DNA of 64,000 bases from Shewanella putrefaciens (GCF_016406325.1 NZ_CP066370.1:2046001-2110000); one strand, 5' to 3'. Numbered from the stretch's first letter, positions 18,832 to 28,120 are shown. A program made the numbers and translations. Notes: generated by a model not told the origin, from the letters alone.

Positions 18832-20439
18832 ATGATTAAAGATTTTATTTTGCCGGACATTGGTGAAGGCGTTGTTGAATGTGAACTCGTTGAATGGCTG
18901 GTGAAAGAAGGCGACACTGTCGTTGAAGATCAGCCGATTGCCGATGTCATGACAGACAAAGCCTTAGTGCAAATCCCTGCGCCTTTTGCGGGCGTGGTCA
19001 CTAAGCTGTATTACGCGAAGGGCGATATTGCGAAAGTGCATGCGCCGCTCTATGCCGTAAAAATTGAAGATGCCGTTGAAATCGCGGGCGAAGAATCTGT
19101 TGCGGCTGCAGCTGCGACAATCGCAAAGGCTGCTGAGCCAGTGGCAGTAACAAACGCGACCACGTCATCCAGTTCATCTGTCAGCATTGAAGAATTCTTA
19201 CTACCGGATATCGGCGAAGGCATTGTTGAATGTGAGCTAGTTGAATGGTTGGTGAGTGAAGGTGATTGGGTTGAGGAAGATCAACCGATTGCCGACGTGA
19301 TGACAGATAAAGCGCTGGTGCAAATTCCTGCTATTAAAGCGGGTAAAATTGCCAAACTGCATTATCGCAAAGGTCAGCTTGCCAAAGTGCATACGCCTTT
19401 ATTTGCCATTGAAGTTGAACAGACTGCTTCTGCACCTGCGGCGACAACAAATACAGATACTGTGGCCAATGCAGCACATGTAGCACAGGCTGTGAGTGCA
19501 GAACCTGCTCGCCAAGGTAAAGCCTTAGCCAGCCCTGCGGTTCGTCGCATGGCGCGTTCCTTAGATATCGATTTGAGCCAAGTACCTGGCACAGGAAAGC
19601 ACGGCCGTGTGTATAAGGAAGATATCACTCGCTTCCAACAACAGGGTGCTAATAGTGTTATTTCTGCGGCCCCAAGTGCGACCCAAGCTCAAACATCTCT
19701 GGCTCAAGTTTCGATATCTGCTGCGACTCAACGCGCCGATACGGTTGAGCCTATTCGCGGTGTAAAAGCGGTGATGGCACGTATGATGGTGGAATCGGTA
19801 TCAAGCATTCCGCACTTTACCTATTGCGAAGAGTTTGATTTAACAGACTTAGTCGCGCTGCGTGAAAGCATGAAGGCTAAGTATTCCACTGACGAAGTAA
19901 AGCTGACCATGATGCCTTTCTTTATGAAGTCGATGTCGCTGGCTATAAGTCAATTCCCTGTGATGAATAGCCAAGTGAATGCCGATTGTACTGAGCTGAC
20001 CTATAAGGTGCGGCACAATATCGGCATGGCGGTAGATTCTAAAGTCGGTCTATTAGTGCCAAACATCAAAGATGTGCAGGACAAGAGTATTTTAGAAATT
20101 GCGGCAGAAATCACCCGTCTGACCCAAGCTGCCCGCAGTGGCCGCGTGGCGCCAGCGGATCTGAAGGATGGCACGATTTCTATCTCTAACATTGGCGCCT
20201 TAGGTGGCACAGTGGCGACGCCCATTATCAACAAACCTGAGGTGGCGATTGTGGCCTTAGGTAAGTTGCAAACCTTACCGCGCTTTAACGCGAAAGGGGA
20301 AGTCGAAGCCCGCCAAATCATGCAAGTGAGCTGGTCTGGCGACCATAGAGTGATCGATGGAGGTACGATTGCCCGCTTCTGTAATCTGTGGAAACAATAT
20401 CTTGAGCAGCCGCAAGAGATGTTATTAGCAATGCGCTAA
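18832..20439 (+). CDS. bkdB: Branched-chain 2-oxo acid dehydrogenase E2 (lipoamide acyltransferase)
   Basis: E2 core of the complex, 535 residues. Two lipoyl domains lie at about 1-78 and 118-194, with lipoyl lysines Lys43 and Lys159 in identical MTDKALVQIPA contexts; then an Ala-rich linker, a peripheral-subunit-binding domain (ASPAVRRMARSLDIDL..., about 228-266) and the acyltransferase domain ending with the catalytic SGDHRVIDGGTIARF. Two lipoyl domains make it longer than the common single-domain form. The E3 gene is not in this operon, so a shared lpd elsewhere is expected. A terminator follows at 20464-20492. Confidence 0.95.
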   Translation: MIKDFILPDIGEGVVECELVEWLVKEGDTVVEDQPIADVMTDKALVQIPAPFAGVVTKLYYAKGDIAKVHAPLYAVKIEDAVEIAGEESVAAAAATIAKAAEPVAVTNATTSSSSSVSIEEFLLPDIGEGIVECELVEWLVSEGDWVEEDQPIADVMTDKALVQIPAIKAGKIAKLHYRKGQLAKVHTPLFAIEVEQTASAPAATTNTDTVANAAHVAQAVSAEPARQGKALASPAVRRMARSLDIDLSQVPGTGKHGRVYKEDITRFQQQGANSVISAAPSATQAQTSLAQVSISAATQRADTVEPIRGVKAVMARMMVESVSSIPHFTYCEEFDLTDLVALRESMKAKYSTDEVKLTMMPFFMKSMSLAISQFPVMNSQVNADCTELTYKVRHNIGMAVDSKVGLLVPNIKDVQDKSILEIAAEITRLTQAARSGRVAPADLKDGTISISNIGALGGTVATPIINKPEVAIVALGKLQTLPRFNAKGEVEARQIMQVSWSGDHRVIDGGTIARFCNLWKQYLEQPQEMLLAMR

Positions 20440-20463
20440 GCCGCTGGCACGAATAACTGACAC

Positions 20464-20492
20464 TAAAAGGACGCTAAAAGCGTCCTTTTTTA
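20464..20492 (+). terminator. Rho-independent terminator of the bkd operon
   Basis: AAAGGACGCT, a short loop and AGCGTCCTTT are followed by a T run, 25 bp after the bkdB stop. Confidence 0.9.
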
Positions 20493-20571
20493 TTTGCTTT
20501 GCACAAATGGGTTAATCTTTTGATCCCGATTACGTATAATTCCCGAACGTAGTTATCCTGATGGATGTGTT

Positions 20572-21654
20572 ATGAGTCAGTTAGCCCCCAGCCCATTTGC
20601 TCCAACAATAGAAACCATTGATTACCCGTTTCCGCCTAAGCCAGTGCCTTTGTCCGATGCGCAAAAAGCCGATTACAAGGCGCGTATCAAACAACTGCTC
20701 ATTGAAAAAGATGCCGTTCTGGTTGCCCACTATTATACCGATCCTGAAATCCAAGCCCTTGCCGAAGAGACTGGCGGCTGCGTTTCAGACTCCTTAGAAA
20801 TGGCGCGCTTTGGCCGCGATCACCCAGCAAAAACCTTAATCGTTGCTGGGGTCAAGTTTATGGGCGAAACCGCCAAGATTTTAAGCCCAGAAAAAACCAT
20901 TTTAATGCCGACCTTAGAAGCCACTTGTTCATTGGACTTAGGTTGCCCAATCGATAAGTTCAGCGCTTTCTGCGACGCGCACCCAGATCATACTGTGGTA
21001 GTTTACGCCAATACCTCGGCTGCGGTTAAAGCGCGCGCCGATTGGGTGGTGACCTCAAGTATTGCCCTTGAAATCGTTGAGCACTTAGACAGCGAAGGTA
21101 AAAAGATCATTTGGGGACCCGATCGTCATTTAGGCAGCTATATTGCCAAACAGACAGGCGCCGAAATGTTGATGTGGCAGGGCGATTGTATCGTTCACGA
21201 CGAGTTTAAAGCGAACGCGCTGCGTGATATGAAAAGTGTTTACCCCGATGCGGCTATCTTAGTGCATCCAGAGTCTCCCGCCAGTGTGGTGGCGATGGCC
21301 GATGCCGTTGGCTCGACCAGTCAGTTGATCAAAGCGGCGCAAACCATGCCAAATGAGCGTTTTATTGTGGCAACCGATCGCGGCATTTTCTATAAAATGC
21401 AGCAAGCCGCGCCAGGTAAAACCTTAATTGAAGCGCCAACAGGGGGGAATGGTGCCACCTGTAAGAGCTGTGCCCACTGTCCTTGGATGGCGATGAACGG
21501 TTTGCAGGCAATTGAAGCGTCACTCGCCGACAGCGATAAAACCACCCATGAGATTTTTGTGGATGAAGATTTAAGAGTGAAAGCGCTTATCCCACTGACG
21601 CGTATGCTGGATTTTGCCAAGACACTGAATATGAAAGTGAAGGGCAACGCTTAA
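20572..21654 (+). CDS. nadA: Quinolinate synthase
   Basis: Condenses iminoaspartate with dihydroxyacetone phosphate in NAD synthesis; 360 residues with a [4Fe-4S] cluster. Candidate cluster cysteines are in [12 protein letters not shown] (Cys119), near Cys206 ([11 protein letters not shown]) and in [11 protein letters not shown] (Cys297, Cys300, Cys303). Two other family marks are [15 protein letters not shown] and [16 protein letters not shown]. The start is an ATG after a weak ribosome site. It is a single gene between two terminators. Confidence 0.96.
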   Translation: MSQLAPSPFAPTIETIDYPFPPKPVPLSDAQKADYKARIKQLLIEKDAVLVAHYYTDPEIQALAEETGGCVSDSLEMARFGRDHPAKTLIVAGVKFMGETAKILSPEKTILMPTLEATCSLDLGCPIDKFSAFCDAHPDHTVVVYANTSAAVKARADWVVTSSIALEIVEHLDSEGKKIIWGPDRHLGSYIAKQTGAEMLMWQGDCIVHDEFKANALRDMKSVYPDAAILVHPESPASVVAMADAVGSTSQLIKAAQTMPNERFIVATDRGIFYKMQQAAPGKTLIEAPTGGNGATCKSCAHCPWMAMNGLQAIEASLADSDKTTHEIFVDEDLRVKALIPLTRMLDFAKTLNMKVKGNA

Positions 21655-21676
21655 GATTTCCCCTAGCGTGAAATAG

Positions 21677-21709
21677 GATCCTCGTCATTATGTATGACGG
21701 GGATTTTTT
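21677..21709 (+). terminator. Rho-independent terminator of nadA
   Basis: ATCCTCGTCAT and ATGACGGGGAT pair with one mismatch and are followed by a T run, 23 bp after the nadA stop. Confidence 0.85.
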
Positions 21710-21742
21710 CTTTCAGTTATAAACTCTCAAATACAAGGCAAT

Positions 21743-21768
21743 AAAAAGCCCCGCTAATGCGAGGCTTA
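21743..21768 (-). terminator. Rho-independent terminator of gapA
   Basis: On the minus strand, AAGCCTCGC, a TAAT-type loop and GCGGGGCTT are followed by T-rich sequence, 45 bp after the gapA stop. It stands back to back with the nadA terminator. Confidence 0.85.
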
Positions 21769-21812
21769 ATTGGGTAACGCGGTATCTAGAGACTAGACTG
21801 CTTTACGCTGAC

Positions 21813-22823
21813 TTATTTGGCGTTCATCAGGGCAACCGCGTTATCTAACATACGGTTACTGAATCCCCACTCGTTATCATACCAAGACATCACTTTCACT
21901 AAACGACCGTTTACACGGGTTTGAGTGGCGTCAAAGTTTGAAGAAAACGCATTGTGGTTAAAGTCGATAGACACCAATGGCTCTTTATTTACCGCTAACA
22001 CTTCGCTCAATGGCGCAACGCTGGCAGCACGTTCGATAATGGCATTCACTTCTTCAACTGTCGTATCACGGGCAGCGATGAAAGATAAATCCACGAGTGA
22101 TACGTTAACTGTAGGTACACGAACCGCTAAACCGTCGAATTTACCTTGTAATTCAGGTACAACCAAACCGACAGCAGCAGCTGCGCCCGTTTTAGTTGGG
22201 ATCATTGACAGTGCCGCAGCACGGGCACGACGTAAATCTGTGTGGTACACGTCAGATAAACGCTGATCGTTGGTATAAGCGTGAATGGTGGTCATCAAAC
22301 CTGATTCGATACCAATCTCGTCATTTAACGGCTTAGCAAAAGGGGCTAGACAGTTAGTCGTACAAGAAGCATTTGAAATCACCGTCATGTCTGAGGTCAA
22401 CACGTTGTTGTTCACACCGTAAACTACGGTGGCATCCACATTTTTACCTGGAGCAGAAATAATCACTTTCTTCGCGCCAGCGGTTAAATGTGGTTGAACG
22501 GTTTCTTTAGAAGTGAAGATACCGGTACATTCGAAAACCACGTCAACCTGTAGCTCTGCCCATGGCAGTTTTGCAGGATCACGTTCTTGGAAAGTGAGGA
22601 TCTTATCGCCATTCACATAAATAGCTTCGGCATCATGGTCAACTTTCGCAGTGAAACGACCGTGAACAGAATCGTATTTTGTCAGGTGAGCGTTGATGGA
22701 AGCGTCGCCTAAATCATTAATAGCGACAATCTTGATTGGATAAGCTTTTTCGCTTTCGTACAAGGCGCGTAATACGTTTCTACCGATACGGCCATAGCCA
22801 TTTATTGCTACACGGATAGTCAT
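21813..22823 (-). CDS. gapA: Glyceraldehyde-3-phosphate dehydrogenase, standard length
   Basis: GAPDH of 336 residues with Rossmann motif NGYGRIGRN at 8-16 and catalytic Cys154 in [11 protein letters not shown]. The residues after beta-strand 2 (IVAINDLGD) fit NAD rather than NADP binding. The anion-binding threonine segment and the C-terminal [12 protein letters not shown] are present. It converts glyceraldehyde-3-phosphate and 1,3-bisphosphoglycerate in either direction. A HexR-like box lies 33 bp upstream of the ATG. A second, longer GAPDH lies 1.3 kb away. Confidence 0.94.
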   Translation of the reverse strand: MTIRVAINGYGRIGRNVLRALYESEKAYPIKIVAINDLGDASINAHLTKYDSVHGRFTAKVDHDAEAIYVNGDKILTFQERDPAKLPWAELQVDVVFECTGIFTSKETVQPHLTAGAKKVIISAPGKNVDATVVYGVNNNVLTSDMTVISNASCTTNCLAPFAKPLNDEIGIESGLMTTIHAYTNDQRLSDVYHTDLRRARAAALSMIPTKTGAAAAVGLVVPELQGKFDGLAVRVPTVNVSLVDLSFIAARDTTVEEVNAIIERAASVAPLSEVLAVNKEPLVSIDFNHNAFSSNFDATQTRVNGRLVKVMSWYDNEWGFSNRMLDNAVALMNAK

Positions 22824-22855
22824 CTCATATCCCTCTGGTGATTATAAAATTCAAC

Positions 22856-22872
22856 TGGTAGTAAAATTACCA
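22856..22872. promoter_or_regulatory. Candidate HexR operator upstream of gapA
   Basis: TGGTAGTAAAATTACCA is an imperfect palindrome that fits the HexR pattern I recall (TGTAATTAAATTACA) at 11 of 15 core positions. HexR is the ED/central-carbon regulator of Shewanella. It lies 33 bp before gapA, where it could affect the promoter. Confidence 0.6.
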
Positions 22873-23029
22873 AACTGACAGCTATCGTCAAGTTAAATCG
22901 GCATGTTACCGCAGATTTGGTTAACAATTTAGGTGATTTTTTTACATTGCTCGCGGAATCACCATTTTAACCCCCCAATTTGGGTAAAAAATTACAAGAT
23001 GGCAAACATTTTGCCAATCCGATAGAGCG

Positions 23030-23917
23030 TTACTTTTCGGGTACTGGCTCTGTGGTTATTGTTTCTGCTGGCAAGATTTGGGGGGCTGGTTCTAGCCATT
23101 TTCGCACTGAGCTTGTTGAGTAGTTGCCATTTTTTAATGCATCTATGAGTGTTTGAGCATATTTATCCAGTTTTGCTGCCAGCGTTTTGTTGTTACTGAG
23201 CAAGGCGAGCATCTTATCCTCTGAATATTTTTGTTGTGTGAGGAGTAAATTAGCCTTAGTTAACATGTAAGTTTTATCAAACTGCTGTGTGTGACGAAAA
23301 GTGGATGCTAAGCCTAATAGCCAATTCACATCAAAGTCATCGTATTGAATTTCTGAGAGCACTTTAAGATACAGTTGTTGCGATTTAATGGCATCTCGAT
23401 TGCTGTAATAGGTGGCAATTTGCGCGAGTAAAAAAGGGTCAGTCACTTCGCCAGCATTTTCATGCTCTAGCAGTCGGTTTAGTGCTTGGGTATCACCGAA
23501 ACGCGTCCATTGGTAGTAGGACATAAAAGGATCTTGCCGTTCACGCGTTTGTTCTTGAAGTTGAGTTAAATTATCTGTGCTTAACCTAAAGGCTCTTGCT
23601 CTATCTGCAGTACGACTTGTGTGGATGATATGCTGCACACCTGCGGCAAGTTCGATACAACGACTGTAATCTTCAAGATAGGTAAGTTGTAGATATAGCT
23701 GTTTACCTGTAGGGTTAGTTGTGTCTTTTAAAGTATAACGATCTCTTATCAGTTGCGTTTTTTCAGCTAAACACCAACTGTCTTTATGCAAGTCGGCACA
23801 AATTTCAGGATTATTTTTACAAATTATTGCGATATTTCGGCCATTATCGCAACCGAAAAGACCTAAAATGCTCATCCCGAGCGTAAATGATGTAATTATT
23901 ACTAGATTTTGACGCAA
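23030..23917 (-). CDS. DUF2989 lipoprotein
   Basis: About 295 residues, matching DUF2989 proteins of Shewanella by overall look. The N-terminal hydrophobic segment ends in LGLFGC, a plausible lipobox, so it is probably a lipoprotein. The mature part is helical, with tetratricopeptide-like regions (YSNRDAIKSQQLYLKVL, HTQQFDKTYMLTKANLLL), and ends with a Pro/Glu-rich tail. The start is uncertain: TTG 23917 has GGAGGG 4 bp upstream; TTG 23929 and an internal ATG at 23875 are alternatives. Function unknown. Confidence 0.8.
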   Translation of the reverse strand: MRQNLVIITSFTLGMSILGLFGCDNGRNIAIICKNNPEICADLHKDSWCLAEKTQLIRDRYTLKDTTNPTGKQLYLQLTYLEDYSRCIELAAGVQHIIHTSRTADRARAFRLSTDNLTQLQEQTRERQDPFMSYYQWTRFGDTQALNRLLEHENAGEVTDPFLLAQIATYYSNRDAIKSQQLYLKVLSEIQYDDFDVNWLLGLASTFRHTQQFDKTYMLTKANLLLTQQKYSEDKMLALLSNNKTLAAKLDKYAQTLIDALKNGNYSTSSVRKWLEPAPQILPAETITTEPVPEK

Positions 23918-23940
23918 AACACCCTCCAAATGGCAGATTT

Positions 23941-23955
23941 TCTAATAAAATTACA
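23941..23955. promoter_or_regulatory. Candidate HexR operator between DUF2989 gene and gapB
   Basis: TCTAATAAAATTACA matches the HexR pattern as I recall it (TGTAATTAAATTACA) at 13 of 15 positions. It is 24 bp from the DUF2989 start and 165 bp before gapB, so it could act on either gene. Confidence 0.6.
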
Positions 23956-24120
23956 TATTTATAGAAAATATCTTACTGGCAACAAAGCGCGACTTTCATT
24001 ACAATGGCGCCGACCAAAACAGGGTTTTACCTAAAACCCACATTAGATTATTGGTCTTTTCGTCATGTTACTCAAACCTTTCAGTACATTTTATTGAAAA
24101 GTGAGATAAAGGATCTGTAA

Positions 24121-25554
24121 ATGAGCGCTGATAAACACCTACAAAGTTGGCAAGAACGTTTTGAAATGGCAGAGGCAATGCAGCCTTTGTTGGGCAAGTT
24201 GTATCGTAACCAAGGCGTTGAAGTCGTGGTCTATGGTAAGCCGTTACTCAATGCTTCTACGATTGAAATCATTAAAGCGCACCGTTTAGTTCGTCGTCAT
24301 GTCGGTGAAAAATTACGTTTACGCGAGAGTTTCCCCTTCGTTCAAGCTTTGAGCAAACTCGCAGTTAAACAATGTAAAGTGGATATTGGTAAGCTCGCTG
24401 TCAATTACTGGCGCGACCATACTGATGTCAGCGAAATTGAAAGCTATATGGCAAAAGAATTGGCCGATGCTATCGACCATGCCGATGATGTCGCGCCGCG
24501 TGACGTCGTGCTTTATGGTTTTGGCCGTATCGGTCGCTTATTGGCACGCTTGCTGATTGAACGCACAGGTCGCAGCAATAAGTTAAGGTTACGCGCTATC
24601 GTTTTACGTGGCGGCAAGAAAGGCGATCTAGAAAAACGCGCGAGTTTATTACGTCGTGATTCAGTCCATGGTCCCTTTAATGGTTCTGTGGAAGTTGACG
24701 AAGAGAACAATGCGATTATCGCTAACGGCACTTATATCCAAGTCATTTATGCGAATTCACCTGATGAAGTGGATTACACTAAATACGACATTAATGATGC
24801 CCTAGTTGTTGATAACACTGGTATTTGGAAGGATGAAGCGGGTCTTGGTTTGCACCTTAAGAGCCCTGGTGCCAGCAAAGTATTGCTAACAGCCCCTGCA
24901 AAAGGTGCGATCAAGAATATCGTTTACGGTGTGAATGAAGGCGACATTACCCCAGAAGATATTATTGTTTCTGCGGCGAGTTGTACTACCAATGCTATTA
25001 CGCCAGTACTGAAAGCTGTGAATGATAAATATGGTATCGAGAATGGTCACGTTGAGACAATTCATTCTTATACCAACGATCAAAACTTGATTGATAACTA
25101 TCACACTGCAGATCGCCGTGGTCGCAGTGCACCTTTAAACATGGTGATCACTGAAACGGGTGCAGCCAAAGCCGTTGCCAAAGCTTTACCAGTGTTAGCA
25201 GGCAAGTTAACGGGTAACGCGATTCGCGTGCCAACGCCTAACGTGTCTATGGCGATTATCAGCATGAACCTAAATGCCGAAACCAATAAAGATGAACTAA
25301 ACGAGTACTTGAAAGATACAGCGCTACAATCACCACTGCAAAATCAAATCGATTACACTGATTCAACTGAGATTGTATCGAGTGATTTAGTCGGTTCACG
25401 TTATGCTGGTGTGGTTGATTCCCAAGCGACTATCGCGGAAGGTAAACGCGCCATTCTATACGTATGGTATGACAACGAATTTGGCTATAGCTGCCAAGTG
25501 GTCGGTGTGATGCAGACCATGTTAGGTTTAACCACGCTGTCTCTACCAGCCTAA
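24121..25554 (+). CDS. gapB: Glyceraldehyde-3-phosphate dehydrogenase, long form
   Basis: GAPDH of 477 residues with an N-terminal extension of about 125 residues before the Rossmann motif LYGFGRIGRLL. The catalytic cysteine is Cys288 in SAASCTTNAITP. The sequence of the coenzyme region (RAIVLRGGKKGDLEKRASLL) differs from the NAD type of gapA, so a different coenzyme or direction is likely. This form is known in Shewanella and other gammaproteobacteria and is annotated gapB or gap. It stands behind a HexR-like box and ends with a terminator at 25625-25653. Name inferred from family and neighbours. Confidence 0.85.
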   Translation: MSADKHLQSWQERFEMAEAMQPLLGKLYRNQGVEVVVYGKPLLNASTIEIIKAHRLVRRHVGEKLRLRESFPFVQALSKLAVKQCKVDIGKLAVNYWRDHTDVSEIESYMAKELADAIDHADDVAPRDVVLYGFGRIGRLLARLLIERTGRSNKLRLRAIVLRGGKKGDLEKRASLLRRDSVHGPFNGSVEVDEENNAIIANGTYIQVIYANSPDEVDYTKYDINDALVVDNTGIWKDEAGLGLHLKSPGASKVLLTAPAKGAIKNIVYGVNEGDITPEDIIVSAASCTTNAITPVLKAVNDKYGIENGHVETIHSYTNDQNLIDNYHTADRRGRSAPLNMVITETGAAKAVAKALPVLAGKLTGNAIRVPTPNVSMAIISMNLNAETNKDELNEYLKDTALQSPLQNQIDYTDSTEIVSSDLVGSRYAGVVDSQATIAEGKRAILYVWYDNEFGYSCQVVGVMQTMLGLTTLSLPA

Positions 25555-25624
25555 CAGCTGTTAAACTGATCAATACGCTGCCCATCTGTTGTATACCACG
25601 ACATTGATATGCAGAGATTAAGTG

Positions 25625-25653
25625 AAGCGCCCAGATTGGGCGCTTTTGCTTTT
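25625..25653 (+). terminator. Rho-independent terminator of gapB
   Basis: AAGCGCCCA, GAT loop and TGGGCGCTT form a perfect 9-bp stem followed by T-rich sequence, 70 bp after the gapB stop. Confidence 0.85.
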
Positions 25654-25827
25654 CTATTTCTGCTTGATTGATTTTTTAGATTTATCGCACATTAACGGGC
25701 TTTGTTTTACATAGAGCTCATCTAAAAATAATCCTGAAAATTAACACCTCCTATTATGGTTCTAATTTGTTTATGGGTGAATATTGGGCAAACGATGCGG
25801 CTTAGCGCAGTATTTCAAAATTGTTGA

Positions 25828-25855
25828 TTGACTCTGAGGTCTAAATCGGTAGAAT
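25828..25855 (+). promoter_or_regulatory. Candidate sigma-70 promoter of the tRNA operon
   Basis: A -35 TTGACT and a -10 TAGAAT are separated by 16 bp, with G+C-rich sequence just after the -10, as in stable-RNA promoters. The predicted start would be near 25862, so the tandem degenerate repeats would be part of the transcript before tRNA-Gly. Confidence 0.65.
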
Positions 25856-25920
25856 GCCAATCCGCAGTCAAAGGAAAGGTCTTTATATTCATTCCTTAGA
25901 GCTGGTACTTTTACAAGTAA

Positions 25921-26080
25921 AGGCGACATTAGCTCAGTTGATAAAGGTTAACAGACGATACCTTTATCAATGTTGAAGGCAAATATAGCAGCGATACAAA
26001 AGGCGATATTAGCTCAGTTGATAAAGGTTAAGAGACGATACCTTTATGAATGTTGAAGGCAAATATAACAGCGATACAAA
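25921..26080 (+). repeat. Two 80-bp tandem units with tRNA-Gly-like 5' parts
   Basis: Units 25921-26000 and 26001-26080 differ at four of 80 positions. Each begins like the functional tRNA-Gly (GCGACATTAGCTCAGTTG, one change in the second unit), then loses the tRNA body: a nine-base insertion and unrelated sequence replace the anticodon and T arms. GATAAAGGT and ACCTTTATC, 11 nt apart, form a perfect 9-bp hairpin in unit 1 and an 8-bp one in unit 2. The 20 bp after the second unit are the start of the real tRNA. They look like decayed tRNA-Gly copies and cannot fold as tRNAs. Confidence 0.85.
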
Positions 26081-26082
26081 AG

Positions 26083-26158
26083 GCGACATTAGCTCAGTTG
26101 GTAGAGCGATACCTTGCCAAGGTATAGGTCATCGGTTCGAACCCGATATGTCGCTCCA
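26083..26158 (+). tRNA. tRNA-Gly (GCC)
   Basis: 76 nt including encoded CCA. The acceptor stem pairs GCGACAT with ATGTCGC; the anticodon stem ATACC/GGTAT carries the loop TTGCCAA with anticodon GCC; the T arm has GGTTCGAACC. First tRNA of a Gly-Cys-Leu cluster, the same order as glyW-cysT-leuZ in E. coli. Confidence 0.97.
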
Positions 26159-26211
26159 AATTCTAAAAGTCTAATTTTGCTTAAGCTGAGTTAGTCTTTA
26201 GCTAGAGTAAT

Positions 26212-26285
26212 GGCGCGATGGCAGAATGGCTATGCTGCGGATTGCAAATCCGTCGATCTCGGTTCGACTCCGGGTCGCGCCTCCA
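26212..26285 (+). tRNA. tRNA-Cys (GCA)
   Basis: 74 nt including CCA. The acceptor stem pairs GGCGCGA with TCGCGCC; the anticodon loop TTGCAAA lies between GGA and TCC arms and gives GCA; the T arm has GGTTCGACTCC. Second gene of the cluster. Confidence 0.97.
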
Positions 26286-26335
26286 TAGATATAAAATATT
26301 AATGACACGATTCCCGTTGTTAATATGAAGAGTTT

Positions 26336-26422
26336 GCCCGAGTGGTGGAATCGGTAGACACAAGGGATTTAAAATCCCTCGCTGGTAACAGCGTGCCAGT
26401 TCAAGTCTGGCCTCGGGTACCA
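26336..26422 (+). tRNA. tRNA-Leu (TAA)
   Basis: 87 nt including CCA, with the long variable arm of leucine tRNAs (CTCGCTGGTAACAGCG). The acceptor stem pairs GCCCGAG with CTCGGGT (one G-T pair); the anticodon loop TTTAAAA gives TAA. Last gene of the cluster, followed by a terminator. Confidence 0.97.
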
Positions 26423-26444
26423 TTATTCTTAGTGAATAGTAGAT

Positions 26445-26473
26445 AAGCCTCGACATTAGTCGGGGCTTTTTTG
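26445..26473 (+). terminator. Rho-independent terminator of the tRNA operon
   Basis: AAGCCTCGAC and GTCGGGGCTT pair with one G-T and are followed by a T run, 23 bp after tRNA-Leu. Confidence 0.88.
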
Positions 26474-26665
26474 CATCTGAGGATTTCAGCGTCTCAAATC
26501 ACTTAACCTCTTATCAACAAGCAATATTCCATAATATATTGAAATTAAAAATATACTTTTATATAAATTTTATATGCACTAGCAAAAAATGTGTTTACGT
26601 GAAATAGTTTAATGATTGGTGGGGACGCGCTTGACACTTTAGGTCGTGTGAACAAGGAGAAGTGT

Positions 26666-28120
26666 ATGGAGCATGCAAAGTTACCTTGGCTTAGCAAGCA
26701 CGGGCGGCTATTTAAGATTGTCGTTTGCAGCCTGTTATTTTTAGGCATGTTCGTAAGCAATACTCTTAGAGCGACATCCCCCTTTGATAGCCGTATTAAT
26801 GATAATTCCTTTCAGCAATATCCCTTCCTCTTAGAACAGACTCTTTTATTCGATCTAGCGGGTGTAAATCCCTTATTTAACACAAATTATCAGGCATTAT
26901 CACAGGCTAAAACAGAACCGCTTCAACCTGATGATATGGTTCGCATGCAAGGGCAGGTGACGGCCTATTGGCAGCATATTTCAGCTTTATCGGGTTGTGA
27001 TGCTGTAATGACAAACAATACAAACGCGGATCCGATGAGTGACATCCATTATCAGGCAGTGCTTAAAAAGATCAGCCAACTTATACAACTTGAATCCCAA
27101 TTTTCTTGGGAAACCTTGATGTTAGAAAACAAACTCACCGTCGGTCAAACTCATCCTATAGTCAACACTATTGCCAAACGCCTTTGGTTATTAGGAGATA
27201 TGCCAAAAGAAGTTGATGTTGAACAAGTCTATACCGATGAGTTGATGCTAGGTATTAAGCGTTTTCAACTTCGCCATGGTTTACAAACCGACGGGGTGAT
27301 TGGTAAGCAAACCTTATATTGGTTAAATCAATCACCTAGACAACGGGCTGTATTACTCGCAAGAAATGAATTAAGACAAAGAATATTTAGTCGCAAATTA
27401 ACACCCCGTTATCTGTTAATTAATGTGCCAGCTTTTGAGATGAAACTGGTTGAACAGGAACAAACGGTGTTGACCTCTAAGGTGATTGTGGGTAAGTCTT
27501 CACGGCAAACCCCAATACTGGATAGTCAAATATCCAGTATTGTGCTTAATCCCAGTTGGCGTGTGCCTAGCAGTATTTTACGACGGGATATTTTACCTCA
27601 TATCCGTAAAGACGGTTATTACCTGCAAGACCGTGAATTTGATGTTTATGATTATAGTGGACAATTAATTTTTCATACGACGGAAGAATGGCAGGAGCTT
27701 GCCTCTTCCCGTTTCCCTTACCAATTAGTGCAGCGTCCAGGCCCTAAAAATGCGTTAGGTAAATATAAGTTTCATTTTGATAATAGTTTTAGCGTCTATT
27801 TACATGGTACTTCTGAACCAGCTCTATTTAAAAGGGAGAATAGGGCACTTTCATCGGGCTGTATTCGTATTGAGAAAGTCAATGAGTTAGCACAGTGGTT
27901 CAAACGTAATCTTGTTAAAGATAAGGGCTTATGGGATAGGCTTGCCCCAAATGTAACGGATCCACAATGGTTTGCACTGTCAGAGAAATTACCCGTACAT
28001 CTGGTTTATTGGACGGCATGGCTTGATGATAAAGGGCAAGATCATTATCGCAATGATATTTATCATTTGGAGGCCGAGTTTACAAATGCTGTTACAAGCT
28101 CAATTTTTAACATTCCCTAA
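26666..28120 (+). CDS. L,D-transpeptidase (YcbB-like)
   Basis: Periplasmic enzyme of 484 residues that would make 3-3 crosslinks in peptidoglycan. An N-terminal membrane segment (VVCSLLFLGMFVSNT) is followed by a peptidoglycan-binding helix bundle (LMLGIKRFQLRHGLQTDGVIGKQTL) and the YkuD domain with HGTSEPALF and the catalytic SSGCIRI. The ATG at 26666 has AAGGAGA 6 bp upstream, so I reject the earlier ATG at 26612. It is shorter than E. coli LdtD. The YcbK-like gene follows, an arrangement also found in E. coli (ycbB-ycbK). Confidence 0.9.
   Translation: MEHAKLPWLSKHGRLFKIVVCSLLFLGMFVSNTLRATSPFDSRINDNSFQQYPFLLEQTLLFDLAGVNPLFNTNYQALSQAKTEPLQPDDMVRMQGQVTAYWQHISALSGCDAVMTNNTNADPMSDIHYQAVLKKISQLIQLESQFSWETLMLENKLTVGQTHPIVNTIAKRLWLLGDMPKEVDVEQVYTDELMLGIKRFQLRHGLQTDGVIGKQTLYWLNQSPRQRAVLLARNELRQRIFSRKLTPRYLLINVPAFEMKLVEQEQTVLTSKVIVGKSSRQTPILDSQISSIVLNPSWRVPSSILRRDILPHIRKDGYYLQDREFDVYDYSGQLIFHTTEEWQELASSRFPYQLVQRPGPKNALGKYKFHFDNSFSVYLHGTSEPALFKRENRALSSGCIRIEKVNELAQWFKRNLVKDKGLWDRLAPNVTDPQWFALSEKLPVHLVYWTAWLDDKGQDHYRNDIYHLEAEFTNAVTSSIFNIP

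Noticed and set aside
25921..26080. Two extra functional tRNA-Gly genes or a CRISPR-like array
   Set aside because: Only the first 18 bases match a tRNA; no anticodon or T arm is left. Two adjoining units without spacers do not make a CRISPR array.
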